From contig NC_083383.1 in assembly GCF_031755915.1 (NCBI RefSeq), forward strand, positions 30,607,501 to 30,671,500: DNA of 64,000 bases. Reading direction: 5' to 3'. Origin of the DNA: Ziziphus jujuba (Eukaryota; Streptophyta; Magnoliopsida; Rosales; Rhamnaceae). Shown one piece after another: positions 37,032 to 49,380 of this stretch (position 1 is the stretch's first letter; each line of letters starts with the position of its first letter). The notes beneath the pieces are model-generated. The model saw only the letters and a program-made list of their open reading frames with translations. It was not told the DNA's origin and did no database searches. The translations under genes and the position numbers were made by a program.

Positions 37032-37141
37032 CATAATGGTAGCGGAAAACGACCTTCTCTGAGTTGTACCTTAATTTGTAGGACACTGACTCTCCACGTT
37101 TCGTTTGTTATGTTCATTGGTTCTTGGAATATAATCTCTTC

Positions 37142-37164
<23 letters not shown>

Positions 37165-37173
<9 letters not shown>

Positions 37174-38667
37174 GCATATATATTACCTTTTTTTCTTCTC
37201 TTTTTTTCTTTTTTTTCCCATTTATTGATGTTAGACAATTAAAATTAAAGGTTATGAATGTCAAAGGTAGTACAATTCTTATCACTTTTTTCGTCATGAT
37301 TTTGAATATATGAATAAGATGTATATAAGTGTGGGTCTTCATATGCATGACTACGATGAGTGTAATGTATTCCTAATGGATTCGACATTTCTTTGACTTA
37401 TCTTATATAGCTAGGGTACTGTTGTATCTATGTTCTTGGTTCTTTTTAAGGGACTTTTTGGTCATTTTTCTTGCCATTGTCAATTATATGCTATAGCCTA
37501 TATATGTAGCTCCAGCCTATTGGGTAGTTAATTCTGCTTTGAGAATTATTGCATACTTTGTTTCATTTTTCCCCAAAACTCAATTGGATTTTTAACTACC
37601 TATATATTAGCCTGTTGAATATCTATTGTCACCTGTTCAACTAGATTTTTTAATTTAATCATTAAAGTGTCATTTCCAATATATATATATATATATATGA
37701 AATTAGGTAACAGTAATAGAAATTTACAAATTATAACACAGTTTATTTCTATTTGGTGTCTTATATTTATGTCTTATATTTATATGTACTCCAATAAATA
37801 TGGGCAAAAAATATATAATATTTAATAGAAATAGAAACAAATGCTAGGTTTAATCATTGGAATTCTATATATAGTAGCGTTTCTACCCATATGTGATAGA
37901 TAAAAACCATATATATTAATCTTGTTTCCAAACTTTATCTATCAATCATTCTATCATCATTTATATATCTTTATATTATAGTTCATGAATCCTATATCTG
38001 ACTACATATTATCTAGCTTCACAACTTATCTAACTATCATTATAAACAGTGATAAGAAACATGTATAATCTATTACAAATTATCAAGGTACGATATTTTC
38101 ACTTTAATAAAATATGGATATAACGTCTAATCATGCATAGTTTTGAGTATACATTTCACTAGACATATATTTATATTTTATTAAAGTTTGGATATTATAA
38201 TGTCAAAAAGACTGTATAATCAATATATTTGTAATTTATTACTTCAGCAAACCCTACTGAGGGAAGCTGGATTCACATCTATAGCTAGGAACTCAAAAAT
38301 CTTGAAGGATCCCAAGTCAACCATAGATATACAAAGATATATATTGCAATAACAAATCATTAGCGGTGTATATTCGCATCTTATTTTTCTTATAGTTTAA
38401 AAATTTGTATATCCAAATTAAACGATAGACGATCTTTAAAGCACTGCTTGTACTTCTGCACGAGATTTTCACTCTAGATATTGACAAGTCTTGGTGCTGT
38501 CGCCGGTATTTTCGCTGCGCCTTGACACTGTAAGCTCTTGATGACTCACACTTGGGGCTCTAAAATAGCCTGCACAGAAATTCATTTTCAATCAATTCTT
38601 GTGTTGCTGGTGCTCAACTCTTTAACAGTTTGCAGAATCATATAATACCTCTCCCATCAAATTGAAC
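37165..38667. other. Intergenic, no gene seen
   Basis: AT-rich sequence with a (TA)n run at 37679-37698. I recognise no exon, element or RNA gene. Confidence 0.65.
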
Positions 38668-38882
38668 GCGTGCAAATACCAAATTGTGTAATATTTTCAT
38701 ATATGTATCTCATTATTTATATAAAACTAAGAATATATCCCATAAATTATATGTAATTTAGCGGGCTACACAAATTTATTAAATGCGTGCAAATACCAAA
38801 TTGTGTAATATTTTCATATATGTATCTCATTATTTATATAAAACTAAAAATATATCTCATAAATTATATGTAATTTAGCGGG
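38668..38882. repeat. 117-bp tandem duplication
   Basis: GCGTGCAAATACCAAATTGT starts at 38668 and again at 38785. About 98 bases of the second copy match the first with very few changes (AAGAATATATCCC versus AAAAATATATCTC). Confidence 0.93.
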
Positions 38883-39188
38883 GATACATACGTTCTATAG
38901 CATAATTATCTATATGTATATATATATATTAAGTCAGTTTCATATCAAATTTGTTTGATAGTTTTGGAATCAAATTTTTTTTTTATTAGCGTTTAGATAA
39001 AAGTAAGATTTAAAAACTAATTAATTGTTTAATATGAATTTTTTCCTGTATGCATCTATATATATTCCTAATAACATATTATTTCCTTTTGACTTTTTCT
39101 CTTTAAAGTATACAAGAATGACATTTGAATTTGAACTAAATAGATTATTGAATGTTTGAACGATTTTTGCACACCTCTTAATAAGAAC

Positions 39189-39555
39189 GAGGGCATAATA
39201 TTATATAATTTGTTTTTTACCCAAAAACCCTGGACAAATTGAATTTATCCTATTATTGGTAATAAGCTGCTTTTCACATGTTCGATTACCATTGATTTTA
39301 AAACAGAATTTTTGATCCTTACAGGTGTTAATTTCTTAAATGGATGAACAAGAATACAATATCATATAATTTTTTTGTGCCCAAAGATCCTGGACACATT
39401 GAATTTATCCTATTATTGGTAATAAGTTGCTTTTCAATGTGTTAGATTACTATGAGGGCATAATATTATATATTTTTTTTTGTGCCCAAAAATTCTCGAC
39501 AAATTGAATTTATCCTATTATTAGTATTGAGTTGTTTTTTACCATGTTAGATTAC
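39189..39555. repeat. Three diverged copies of a unit of about 100 bp
   Basis: The phrase TTGAATTTATCCTATTATTG recurs near 39238, 39398 and 39504. Each copy is preceded by a CCC/GCCC-AAA-TGGACA-like phrase and followed by TGCTTTT or TTGTTTT and a GATTAC motif. Spacing is about 160 then 105 bases, so it is an irregular tandem array. Confidence 0.85.
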
Positions 39556-39864
39556 TGTTGATGGATTTATTATATGTATAAAAATTTATGTCTGACACAC
39601 TATACTATTACCAGCAATATAATGAATAAGAAAATAACTATACATATATATTTCATTCCACAAAAAAAGAAAAAGAAAATTATAATATTTACTATTGTAT
39701 AATGGAATAGATAATTACACATTTACATATTATTTCAAATGATAAGTTAATGTTTGTTAACAAAGTTTGATATACGTAATTAACTTATATTTTAAAATTT
39801 AAGCTAAAATTTAAATTTTTGAAAGGAACAGTAATTTATTATTATTTTTTTTAAAAATAATTTT

Positions 39865-40390
39865 CGCATGGGATTAAAATGGTTGGTATATAGTAGAGGA
39901 AGTATACGGCGGAGGGGCATTTTGGCCAGACAAGCCATGAACCGACTTCTTGTGTGGGGTATGGACGGCGCTCTACATAAGTTCCAGTATAAAACAAAGA
40001 AAAACAACAACCAGCGACTGGCGCGCACGAGGCATGCGAGCCAGAGAGAGTCCTCTAGTCTCGATACAGTACTAGGTCGGTGTTGGGTACATGGTGAAAT
40101 TTTGGTCGGCAATTGAGGGTATTCTCCGGAACTCAAATCTCGTGCCACGTGGTACTCTTTCCACAGAAGCAAACAACTCTCCCCTTTTCTTTCTTTTTCT
40201 GAGTTCAAGCAAGTACGCCGAAATCGAGCCGGTGGTTTCTCTACGTATAAGCAAAGGCCCACTCGCCACTGGCAATCGAGTCACCCCGCGGCGCATGTTA
40301 GATTGGAGCCGTAGAATATCAATGCGGAATGTTGGATTCCCAGGTTCAGTTTTACAAAAAGAATGACAATGCGCACCCCACCCCACTCCC
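39865..40390. other. GC-rich island 3' of PLA1 copy 2, with a perfect G-box
   Basis: This segment is much richer in G+C than the AT-rich DNA to its left. It contains GCCACGTGG (40144-40152), a perfect G-box core, together with CCGCGGCGC and other CpG steps. It lies downstream of the minus-strand PLA1 stop codon. Overlapping open frames up to 152 codons occur on both strands but resemble no protein I know. It could be a long 3' untranslated region, a promoter for an unannotated transcript, or an old gene remnant. Confidence 0.5.
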
Positions 40391-40474
40391 CGTAGAAAAT
40401 TTGGTGGGAAAAAAAAATTATGCACATCAATTTATGTACAAAACAAAGAAAGAAAAAAAAAAAAATTATGGTCC

Positions 40475-41860
40475 TCAGGCTCCGGCCGTTAGCTGTTTAC
40501 CCAGCATTTTCATGGCCTTTCGTCGGAAAGGACACGTGGAGCTCACCAAATCGTTAACCAGGTGGAGATACGTCTTCAGCTCGTGACACGTGGCCACGTT
40601 GAACCCTCCTCCGCTGAAGTGCGGTGAGTCCCTGCTGCTCAGCTTTAGCTCCTTCCCAACATCGGCGTAAACCCACTGCGTGTCCTCCACGCACTTCCGT
40701 ATCCACCTCGGCCATCCCGCTGCCATTTGGACCTCACGCTTCCTCGACACGTGTCCCCCTTCTTTTTTCCCGTCGACGACGAAACCGGGTACCTTTGTTA
40801 TCGGGTCATCAGAATTCACGATCCTGAGAACTTTCGTTCCCTGTTTCTCGAGCTGGCACCGGAAACTCCGGTTGCCGACTCGCGGACCTCCAAAGGAGAT
40901 GACGGTGACCAACGGCGAGCGTTTAAAGGCTGTTTTGATGTCGTAGGCAGCGAGTGTGGCCAACGCGGCCCCGAGGCTGTGTCCGGTGATAGTGAGGCTC
41001 AAAGGCTCGTCGCCGTAGGATTGGAGTAGGCGAGCGATCTCGGATCGGACCATTTGTTGGAGACTGGGTGAGATGGCGGACCCCGATGTGTACAGGCTGA
41101 GGAACCCACTTTCAACCATGGGTCCACACCCATAGGGGCCCACTTCTTCTTTGGTGATTGTCTTGTTGTTGGTGTTGCAATTAGGAAGGTTAGTCAAGGT
41201 GGCTCTAAGATTCTCTAACCACTCCAAACACGTAGCGGTTCCTCTAAATGCAATCACTACGTCTCGCCGTCCAAGCCTCGCGATCTCATTCTTGTCCTGA
41301 CACACCGCCACGAATCCTATCCAGCTGGACTGCGTTGCTACCCAGCTCGGACCTCTTTCTATCCACCGTGGCAGCTGAATCCCCGATGTGGCTCTCAGAT
41401 TCTTCGTCAGCCGGTACCCGGTATCCGGCAACCCCGACCGGTCTAGAAATGAGCTTTTCGGGAATTTACACGTGGCGTACGATGGAGACGAAGGGTCGAA
41501 CTCGAAGGATTGGTAAGCCGCGTCGACGAACTTACCGTACCGGAGAATCTCCTGGCGGAGCTTGTCATCTAGCGGGTCGAGAAGACCGTCCCAGTTACCG
41601 ATTCCTTGGTACTCCATCCATCTGTTTCCGAGCCTGACCGAAGATGTAGGGTTTGGTGACGGGAGGTTCACGGTGTTAAGGTCAACCGGGTCGACCAACC
41701 GTAAGCCACCGGGCCAGTTTGGTTGGTTGTCAGTGAAGCTGTAGCTCAGCTTGGTTGGGTTTTCCGTTACGGTGCAGCAACGGAATCCAGTGCGTTTTGA
41801 AGGAACAGCGACCGTGCATGGCTGTAGGGATCTAATACACAGCCTCATTGTCGCTTCCAT
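40475..41860 (-). CDS. Class I phospholipase A1 (PLA1-Ibeta2/DAD1-like), plastid-targeted, copy 2
   Basis: An intronless 461-residue paralogue of the gene at 9722-11020. Residues 1-75 form a Ser/Thr/Arg-containing transit-like N-terminus. The catalytic domain begins at LGNRWMEYQGIGNWDGLLDP (77-96). The GHSLG elbow is at 293-297 (Ser295), the expected acid at 351-352 in SDDPITKVPG, and the expected His at 426 in ATCHELKTYL. RGTAT is at 206-210. All core motifs are intact. It differs from copy 1 by a longer loop at about 226-247 (NCNTNNKTITKEEVGPYG), a basic insertion at 365-377 and a longer tail. Family role: acyl hydrolysis at sn-1 of plastid membrane lipids. The C-rich, GC-rich coding sequence contrasts with its AT-rich surroundings. 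Confidence 0.93.
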   Translation of the reverse strand: MEATMRLCIRSLQPCTVAVPSKRTGFRCCTVTENPTKLSYSFTDNQPNWPGGLRLVDPVDLNTVNLPSPNPTSSVRLGNRWMEYQGIGNWDGLLDPLDDKLRQEILRYGKFVDAAYQSFEFDPSSPSYATCKFPKSSFLDRSGLPDTGYRLTKNLRATSGIQLPRWIERGPSWVATQSSWIGFVAVCQDKNEIARLGRRDVVIAFRGTATCLEWLENLRATLTNLPNCNTNNKTITKEEVGPYGCGPMVESGFLSLYTSGSAISPSLQQMVRSEIARLLQSYGDEPLSLTITGHSLGAALATLAAYDIKTAFKRSPLVTVISFGGPRVGNRSFRCQLEKQGTKVLRIVNSDDPITKVPGFVVDGKKEGGHVSRKREVQMAAGWPRWIRKCVEDTQWVYADVGKELKLSSRDSPHFSGGGFNVATCHELKTYLHLVNDLVSSTCPFRRKAMKMLGKQLTAGA

Positions 41861-41922
41861 TGCAGCTTACGAATGAAGCTCGCTAGATCAGCCGGAAGAC
41901 GGTTTGCAGGAACTCAGTTCTC

Positions 41923-42060
41923 TATATATATATATATATTACTCTGACTAATAATATATGGATGATATTGAAAGTGTAGTGTTCAGTTGAGTTTGGAGGT
42001 ACTCGAGGGGGATTTTTATACTTGCAAAAAGTGTAGGATTTAATTATGGAGATCTACTTT

Positions 42061-42091
<31 letters not shown>

Positions 42092-42300
42092 TGTTTTTGA
42101 TGAAGAGAGAAAGTATAGAGAGATATTTAAGCGTAGGTGTTTGATGTTTCCTACTGTAACTTCACAAAAAAAGGATGTAGGAGGGAGAAAGAGAGAATAA
42201 GAAAATGGGTGGTATATACGGCTGGTGGGGACAAAGATTTTAACTGGAAAAACCGCACTGGGGATCCACATCGTGATGATGAACGATTAAGATGATGAGT
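41923..42300 (-). promoter_or_regulatory. Upstream region of PLA1 copy 2
   Basis: A (TA)n tract at 41923-41939 lies about 63-80 bases before the ATG, as in copy 1, and may hold the TATA box. A (GA)n tract is at 42061-42086. The block TGGTGGGGACAAAGATTTTA followed by ACTGGAAAA (42223-42252) and a GATGATG..GATGATGAGTG segment (42273-42300) match the order seen upstream of copy 1. The function is inferred from this sharing. Confidence 0.5.
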
Positions 42301-45300
42301 GAGAAAGTATGGGGGAGGAAGGGTGGATTTAAGTGGGGTCCACGATCACATCCGACGGATAAGCTTAGTTTGACCATACCGTAGATCTAATGAAATACCT
42401 TTTTTTTTTTTTTTCCCGCTAAATGACAAATCTTTCTTTCCGACAATATCATAGCCTTATGCTGACACGAGGCAAGAGCTAAAGAGCCTTTATTCCAATC
42501 GGCGCGGCTCAAATACTCTCTATATATATCGGCGTGGCTTGGCTTTCTCTTATGCAGCAATGTAAATAATGTATAATGCTTTGTTTGGCGGCTAATGGGA
42601 ATGTTTCATTTTGCCCACACGAGCACGAGGCTTGTTTGGGTCCAACACAAGGGAGTGTTTTTTATTTTATCATTACAAAACTCGTTTTGATCATGCTTCA
42701 AATCTTTGCATGAGCCCTCGTACGCCTTTGAGTTTCCATTTCTTTTTTTATTTATTTATTTTTTTAATAAAGAAATTCATTTTCTCTTTGGCTATTTAAT
42801 ATATTTGTTAATTTTTTTTATTTATATTTCCAATTGCTGAGTTTGGTGATCAATAAGCTTAATGCGTTTTTGTTGGCTGTAGTTCTTTTGCTTGTAATTA
42901 GGAATATTCAATAAGTGGAAAATAGACTCAGCTTAAGATGATGCCTAGTTAGTTTTGCAAGAAATTAATATTTACAAGCAAGCGAGAGCTTTCGGTTGCA
43001 TGGTAAAATTTGGAATATGGGCACGTCTTAAATTGTGGTCTCTAAGAATCAAATTATAATTGTCACTAATTTTTTTCTTTTTTCCTTTTTTTTTTTAATT
43101 TTGTACTAATTTTGTAGACGGATTCTATCAAAATTACATAGTTTTATTGTGAAGAATTTTCCAGAAGGCATGGGGGGTTTTTCTTAAGAGGAACGGTGTA
43201 GATGTGTGTTAATAAAGAATATCACTTTCAGACCAACCTAATAAAGTGATTTCATACATGTCCCAGTGATGTTAAAGTTAAAGCCTTTTACGCATAAGAT
43301 AAAAAGAGAACTATTGCAAGATTTCGTATGGGATTCTTATTGAATGGACGAAAAAAGTGTAGGAGTATTATTCGTATGGTTAACTAACTTTTTAAATTTG
43401 GCTTCAATTAGTGTTTTCTAAAGTTATGTTTTGAGTTCTGAATCCATGGAAGAAATAGAAAAAAAAAAAGGTATAAAGAATATTAAATTTTATTGTTGTT
43501 CATAATAAAAAGGAAAGATTACAAATATTTTTAGAAATTTTATGTTTTCATGAAACGTACGAAACCTTTCTAAATTTCATTTATATTAATGTTGACATAC
43601 TTTATATAATACAACCTTCAAATTAACATGGGGTAAAAGGATATTTATATGATTATATTTTCCCCTTCATTTTTTTACCACCAAAAAAGAAAAAAGAAAA
43701 AAAGTTTATAGCTTAAACATTCTACTTCAATTATGATGTAATATTTTCTGAATTATATATAGGTCAGCATTTCTTATCTCATTCTAAGAACCAGAACCAT
43801 AATTGCATGGTATAGTTTTGCAAACATGTAGTATGTGTTACTTTAATGTGGATCTAGATTAAACTTTCCAATAATTGGCAAAAAGTTGCATTAATTAATT
43901 TCCAAATAAAGATCTTCAAACTTTTTCTCGATAATAAATTTATAACGGAAAATTCCAGACAATAAAGTAACATATATACACATATACGCATGGGAAATCT
44001 GGTTGCTTCAAAATTTAAAATATGCAAAATTAATTTTATCGCAGCTGGACACGCAGTAGTGTAAAGTGGGTTTGTTCTATTAAATTTGTCAGCTTCCCAA
44101 GTTTGACAGATTTACACCAATTATAAAACGTTGTTTGAGACAATTTTTTAGAGATTGAGCTTCTTCAAAAGAGTTTTCTGAAAATGTGTACATCACTAAT
44201 TTTGTTTAAAAACTTTCTTGAGAGTTTGAAGCTCTTTAAAAAAAATAAAAAATAAAAAATTCAATACTTTCTATGATGCTGTTTTTAATATTAAAAATCA
44301 GAAATTACATTTCAAAAGTTATACGAAACAAGACCATATAAACAAATATTATTAAAACCTAGCCATTTTCCTTGCCTCTATAACAAGGAATTCAATTTGT
44401 TCCCCTCAACAAAAGGGGCCTTTAAATTATATATGATTTCATCTTGCACTTGCTGTGAAAAATATCTAGCAGAGATTCCCCCCCCTCCCCACCCTCCCCG
44501 AAAAAAAAAAAAAAAAAAAAAAAAGGAAAAATATCTCGCAGAGTGATTCCATTTTAGTAGACCATATTGGAGAAGTAAAACTATATGCAATATCGGTTTC
44601 CAAATTTAAGCAGCTTTTTAGTGGGAAAAAGGTACAGGAAAACAGTGAGGAGGGACAAAGAATAGGTTGTTATGCTTCCGTACGTGGAAAGAGAAATTGT
44701 CATACTACCTATTTGGGTTGAAACTTTCATGGAGTACCTGGCCTTGTGAATCCTCAAAAGCCGCAATATTAGAAATGGTTTGGTAGAACTGGAAGGGGAA
44801 AAAGACTTTTTGGGTATATGACTCTAGTTGTTGACCTTCAAAAGGAAGAAGAAGATAACTTCGGTATAAAACTTCATTTTCTTTGACATCTACTAACACC
44901 ATAAGAATTAAATCAAAGTTCTTTTGGCATAGTTTTTAAGTAGTATTAAAACATGAATGAGATATTAATTAAGAATTATAATAATCAGAGATACCTTAGT
45001 GGCAGTGACTACCTCTCCAAATAGAGAGAAAATTTAGATTCAATGCTGGCCAATAACAACCAAAAAAAAGAAAAAAAAAATTGTAATTTAGGTGCAGACA
45101 AAATAGAAAAAATGATTTTCTAACATCAATAATTTGGTATATGACATTTTGATAACTCAAAGTTCACGGACTCCATATTATCAAAATTGACAATATTTTA
45201 TTCCAAGATAGCCAAAGAAAAAAGTGGAAATTTAATTCTCGCCCATATAGGGGTTCCTAACTTCCTTTATACATAAATAATTAATTCATGGAGCTCAAAA

Positions 45301-46752
45301 GTTTAGATGATTCACACGAGCGCTGCTATAAATTCTTCTATTTTTTTTAAATCAAATATTGGAGCTCTCCAAGAAAAAGTGACAATTTAGATCTTTTATA
45401 ACAAGGCCAGCTCTTTCTTTTTCTTTTTGTTTTTTAACTTTTTAATTTTAATTTCAATTTTAGTATTATTATTATTATTATTTAGCTTCTTTATTTGGGA
45501 GATAAGAAACCGTTAGGGCTCGGAATTATTGAACTTTTTCTTAAATAAAGGTTTGGTCATTTTACTATAAATGATTTGTTTCGATCTTCAGAAACACATC
45601 AAATTGCTCCAGTAGCATGTCTCCCGTAAATGGCAAAGGCACTGTTGATGAAGGGACATTTTTGTCGTGTAGCTAAGTAGGAATATTAAGATTTTACTTC
45701 ACATATGGCCCCCATAATCATCAAATTGGCATAAGGGGCAAACGCACCAACTCATTTGCCATAAATTTATAAAAGCAATCATTTTTTTGTCTAAGCTGCC
45801 ATTAATCACTCAAGCATCATATTTATAAATTTAAAAATTGTATTCCAAATTTTGATAAATTTCATTGTTATTTTAAAACATTTCATATCGTGTGGTATAG
45901 AAATTTTAATCTAATACTTATGATATTATCCAGTAAAGAAAAATGATATGAACCTTTATAAAATTAAATTAATTACTTAATTATGGATTAAATTAATTCA
46001 TTTCAGTTTACAACAAATGGTGTATTTTTGCCCATTATCTGCTTTTAAAAATTATGTTGTTAATCAAAGTTATTAAGAAATGGGTTTGATTTACATGTAA
46101 CGTGGAGGGACTAATTTATAAAGCTATGATACTATATCGATTATCACTTTTTGTAAAATTTCAAACTATTATGAATTTAATGTACACGTCAACATGCTCT
46201 CCCTGACATATATATAGGCCGGTTCACATTTTGAACACAAAATTAGGCCTTATACATGCATGTATGACATTTAAATATCGAATCGTTAGTTATTCAAACA
46301 TAATAAAAAGTACGTCTTAGCTCGTCTCAATCACATATTTTGTTCATTTGGATTGTCAAAGAAATGAATATACTTTCTTTTCATTAGTTTTGCGTGCAAA
46401 CCAGCAAGTAGTTTATTTGATTATTCAGTATGAATAGATTAATTTTTAACTATATCTAGTAACATATGATGTGTAGATTCAGATCGATCTAAATGAGAAT
46501 TGGGAGCACTGTTAGATGGGAAGTTTGTGTCTAGTATTGCCGAAACTCAATGACCATCATCAAACTCATCTATTTCTAGAAGTCAGCTTTGGCAATCTCT
46601 CCAATATATAAATATTCTCCAGTACTCCAATTGAAGAAATTGTGTTTTCTTGTTCCACACAACCAAGCAACCTTTTATCTAAGTGGGCAAGTAATAACAA
46701 ACGCGGGTATGGTTATGAATATATGTATCTATATATATATATATATATATAA
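42301..46752. other. Intergenic, no gene seen
   Basis: A short duplication, TCGGCGCGGCT / TCGGCGTGGCT, lies at 42500 and 42529. The rest is AT-rich with poly(T)/poly(A) tracts and an (AT)n run at about 46731-46750. Open frames are short and low-complexity. Confidence 0.6.
44457..44543. repeat. C-rich/poly(A) insertion flanked by an 18-bp direct repeat
   Basis: GAAAAATATCTAGCAGAG (44457-44474) recurs with one change at 44526-44543. Between them is a C-rich stretch ending in 24 A (44501-44524). A poly(A)-ended insert with a target duplication of this size is what LINE-driven retroposition leaves. Confidence 0.7.
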
Positions 46753-46910
46753 AATACCTAATAATATTATGACTTTATAAAATGAAAAGTAAATAATTAA
46801 TTTAATTTATATCCGACTTTATATCACATACAATACCTAATAATATTATGACTTTATAAAATGAAAAGTAAATAATTAATTTAATTTATATCCGACTTTA
46901 TATCACATAC
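46753..46910. repeat. Perfect 79-bp tandem duplication
   Basis: Two adjacent 79-bp units (46753-46831 and 46832-46910) starting AATACCTAATAATATTATGA are identical as far as I can read, indicating a recent event or an assembly artefact. Confidence 0.95.
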
Positions 46911-48693
46911 ATCAGGTTATATATATATATATATATATAAATGAATTTGGTGTGTGCATGTGCGAGGAAGGGGAATGAACAAAAGAAAGGGGACCGGAAA
47001 TAAAGTGCTCCATTGAATTGATTTCTTTAAACTTTTTAATATATATATATACATATATATAATTGAAAAAGCATAATTCGAAAATTCTCTAGCCACGAGT
47101 GGCAAATTCATGAAGTGATAGAAATGAAATCACTAAAGTAGACTTTTAATTATGTAAGATTTAACCCCAAAAAGAGTTTGATAAGTCAAATTGATTAATT
47201 TATTATAAGATGTAGGAGCAAATGATAATCTTAAAAAGAACCTTTTTTGCATTTCTGCTCATGCATGCATGGTAGAAAGGGAAACGTTGGAATTCCATTG
47301 CTTTTTTCCAATCCATGCTATGGATTGTCAGTTTCCAAACCAATATTTTAAAAAAATTTAAATCAAATAATAAGATGAAATTAATAATTATTATCTTTTA
47401 TTTTTTTATTACCATTTTTTGCTTCCATTAAGCATGCAAAATCCAAATTTTTGGTTTAAGAAAAGATATATTGGATTGTTTCCAAGAGGACTAACTTATA
47501 CTTTGATAAGACCCACTCTAGGAGTTCTAAAGGGATTCGAGGGGTGGCTGACAAGGTAATATAAGAGTATTTTCATGTGTAAGTATATTAATGGGACCTT
47601 CTTAGTAATATGATCAAAATGCTTTTAGATTGTTTTGACCATAATTTTTTAATTGTAGTTTAAAATTTAGAGTGCCGCTAATTTACAAACTCATGTTAAT
47701 AAGCTCTACACAATGATATCAAAATCAAAATCAAATTTGACCACACAAAAAAATCAATTTTAAGACCCATGCTTGATCAATATGGTCAGCTTTGATCAAA
47801 CATGGTCAAACTTGAAATTTTCAGATATTTTACGATATAATATCTAATTAATTGAAAAATATATATTTTTTATCATTAATGGTTGGAAATTTGAATTTAG
47901 AATTATTGTATAAAAAAATCCATTGAACTATTCGAAGGACTAACTACTAATTGATTTGGAAAAAATTTGGAATCCTATTATATTTATATATATATATATA
48001 TATATATGAGAGACAATATATCTATATCTATTTAATATATAAAAGCAGAATAATCAATGCTACATGTCATCCTTTTATTCTTTCAATTACCTTTCAAAAT
48101 CATTAATTAAAAAAAATTTATTTTTTTTCATTATTTATGATCCTATCAAAATATTAATTAATACCAAATAAAACAACTATTTAAAAGTATGAGATTTTTT
48201 ACCTTTTATTGGTAACATGAAGTGAAAGAATGAAATATTTTTTTATTATTATAATATTATTTATATATGACCTAAATTGTATTTACATATATATAATTCC
48301 CTTAATCAAACGTATTTTAAATATTGTTACACATATAAATGTGATTATAAGATTATATATTATATATTTTCTATTTTTATATATTATATAGATTGTTGCT
48401 AATAATATATATTATATATTCAAATTTTTGTTATAACAAATATTGACATGCACATTAAATGTAAGTCGTAATATGTAATATTAAAATTAAATATATATAA
48501 CACTTCATAAATTATATGTAATTTGATACTGATCTGTATCATAATGTACAAATTGACACATATGGTAAGGAAATTGTATATATATATATATATGTATTTT
48601 TAAATCCAAACCATTGTTAATTAAGTTATATTAATCATAATAATAGTAATAAAACAATAATAATAAATATTATTATATTATAAGAATTAATAT
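46911..48693. other. Intergenic AT-rich DNA, no gene seen
   Basis: (TA)n runs at 46919-46938, 47040-47060 and 47985-48006, and very AT-rich sequence from 48030 on. No coding exon was found. Confidence 0.65.
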
Positions 48694-48907
48694 AGGAAAA
48701 TTAATTATTTGCAAGGAATCAAAAAATACATTTAAATTTGAATTTCATAGGTGGAAAATATTATATAAATATATTTAAATTTGAATTTGAATTTTGTAAA
48801 TGAAAAAAATAAATAAATAAGTAAACATTTTTTAATTGGAATTCCATAAATAAATTACCTTATAAGGTAAAAATATATTTATAGGATAAATAATAATGAT
48901 AATGATA

Positions 48908-48939
<32 letters not shown>

Positions 48940-49148
48940 AAAATTATATTTTTAAAGATTTTATATAAGAAAATTAATTATTTACAAGGAACCAAATAAT
49001 ATATTTAAATTTGAATTTCATAGATGGAAAATATTATATAAATATATTTGAACTTGAATTTGAATTCCGTAAATAAATAAGTAAACATTTTTTAATTTGA
49101 ATTCTATAAATAAATTACTTTATAAGGTAAAAATATATTTATAGGATA

Positions 49149-49188
<40 letters not shown>

Positions 49189-49380
49189 TTATATTTTTAA
49201 AGATTTAATATAAGAAAATTAATTATTTACAAGAAATCAAATAATACTTTTGATTTAAATTATATAAATATATTTGAATTTGTATTTGAATTCTATAAAT
49301 GGAAAAAATTAAATAGATATAAAAATGGTATATGTATGAAAAAAAAAAATTTTAATTTGAATTCTATAATTGAATAATAT
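48694..49380. repeat. Minisatellite-like array, 245-275-bp unit with internal trinucleotide runs
   Basis: GAAAATTAATTATTT begins units near 48695, 48969 and 49214. Each carries TTTGAATTTGAATTC-like phrases, TTATAAGGTAAAAATATATT and a trinucleotide tract. The tract is (ATG/GAT)n in the first unit (48897-48939) and (AAT)n in the second (49152-49186). The third unit is partial. Confidence 0.85.

Noticed and set aside
36908..37348. 146-codon minus-strand and 127-codon plus-strand frames
   Set aside because: Both are translations of compound microsatellites (His-Thr, Tyr-Ile and Glu-Arg repeats).
39804..40262. 152-codon minus-strand frame in the GC-rich island
   Set aside because: GC-rich DNA has few stops, several frames on both strands are open, and the protein resembles nothing I know. 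I describe the island but do not call a gene.
48694..49380. CRISPR-like array
   Set aside because: Repeats are long, AT-rich and unequal, without unique spacers, and the genome is a plant nucleus.
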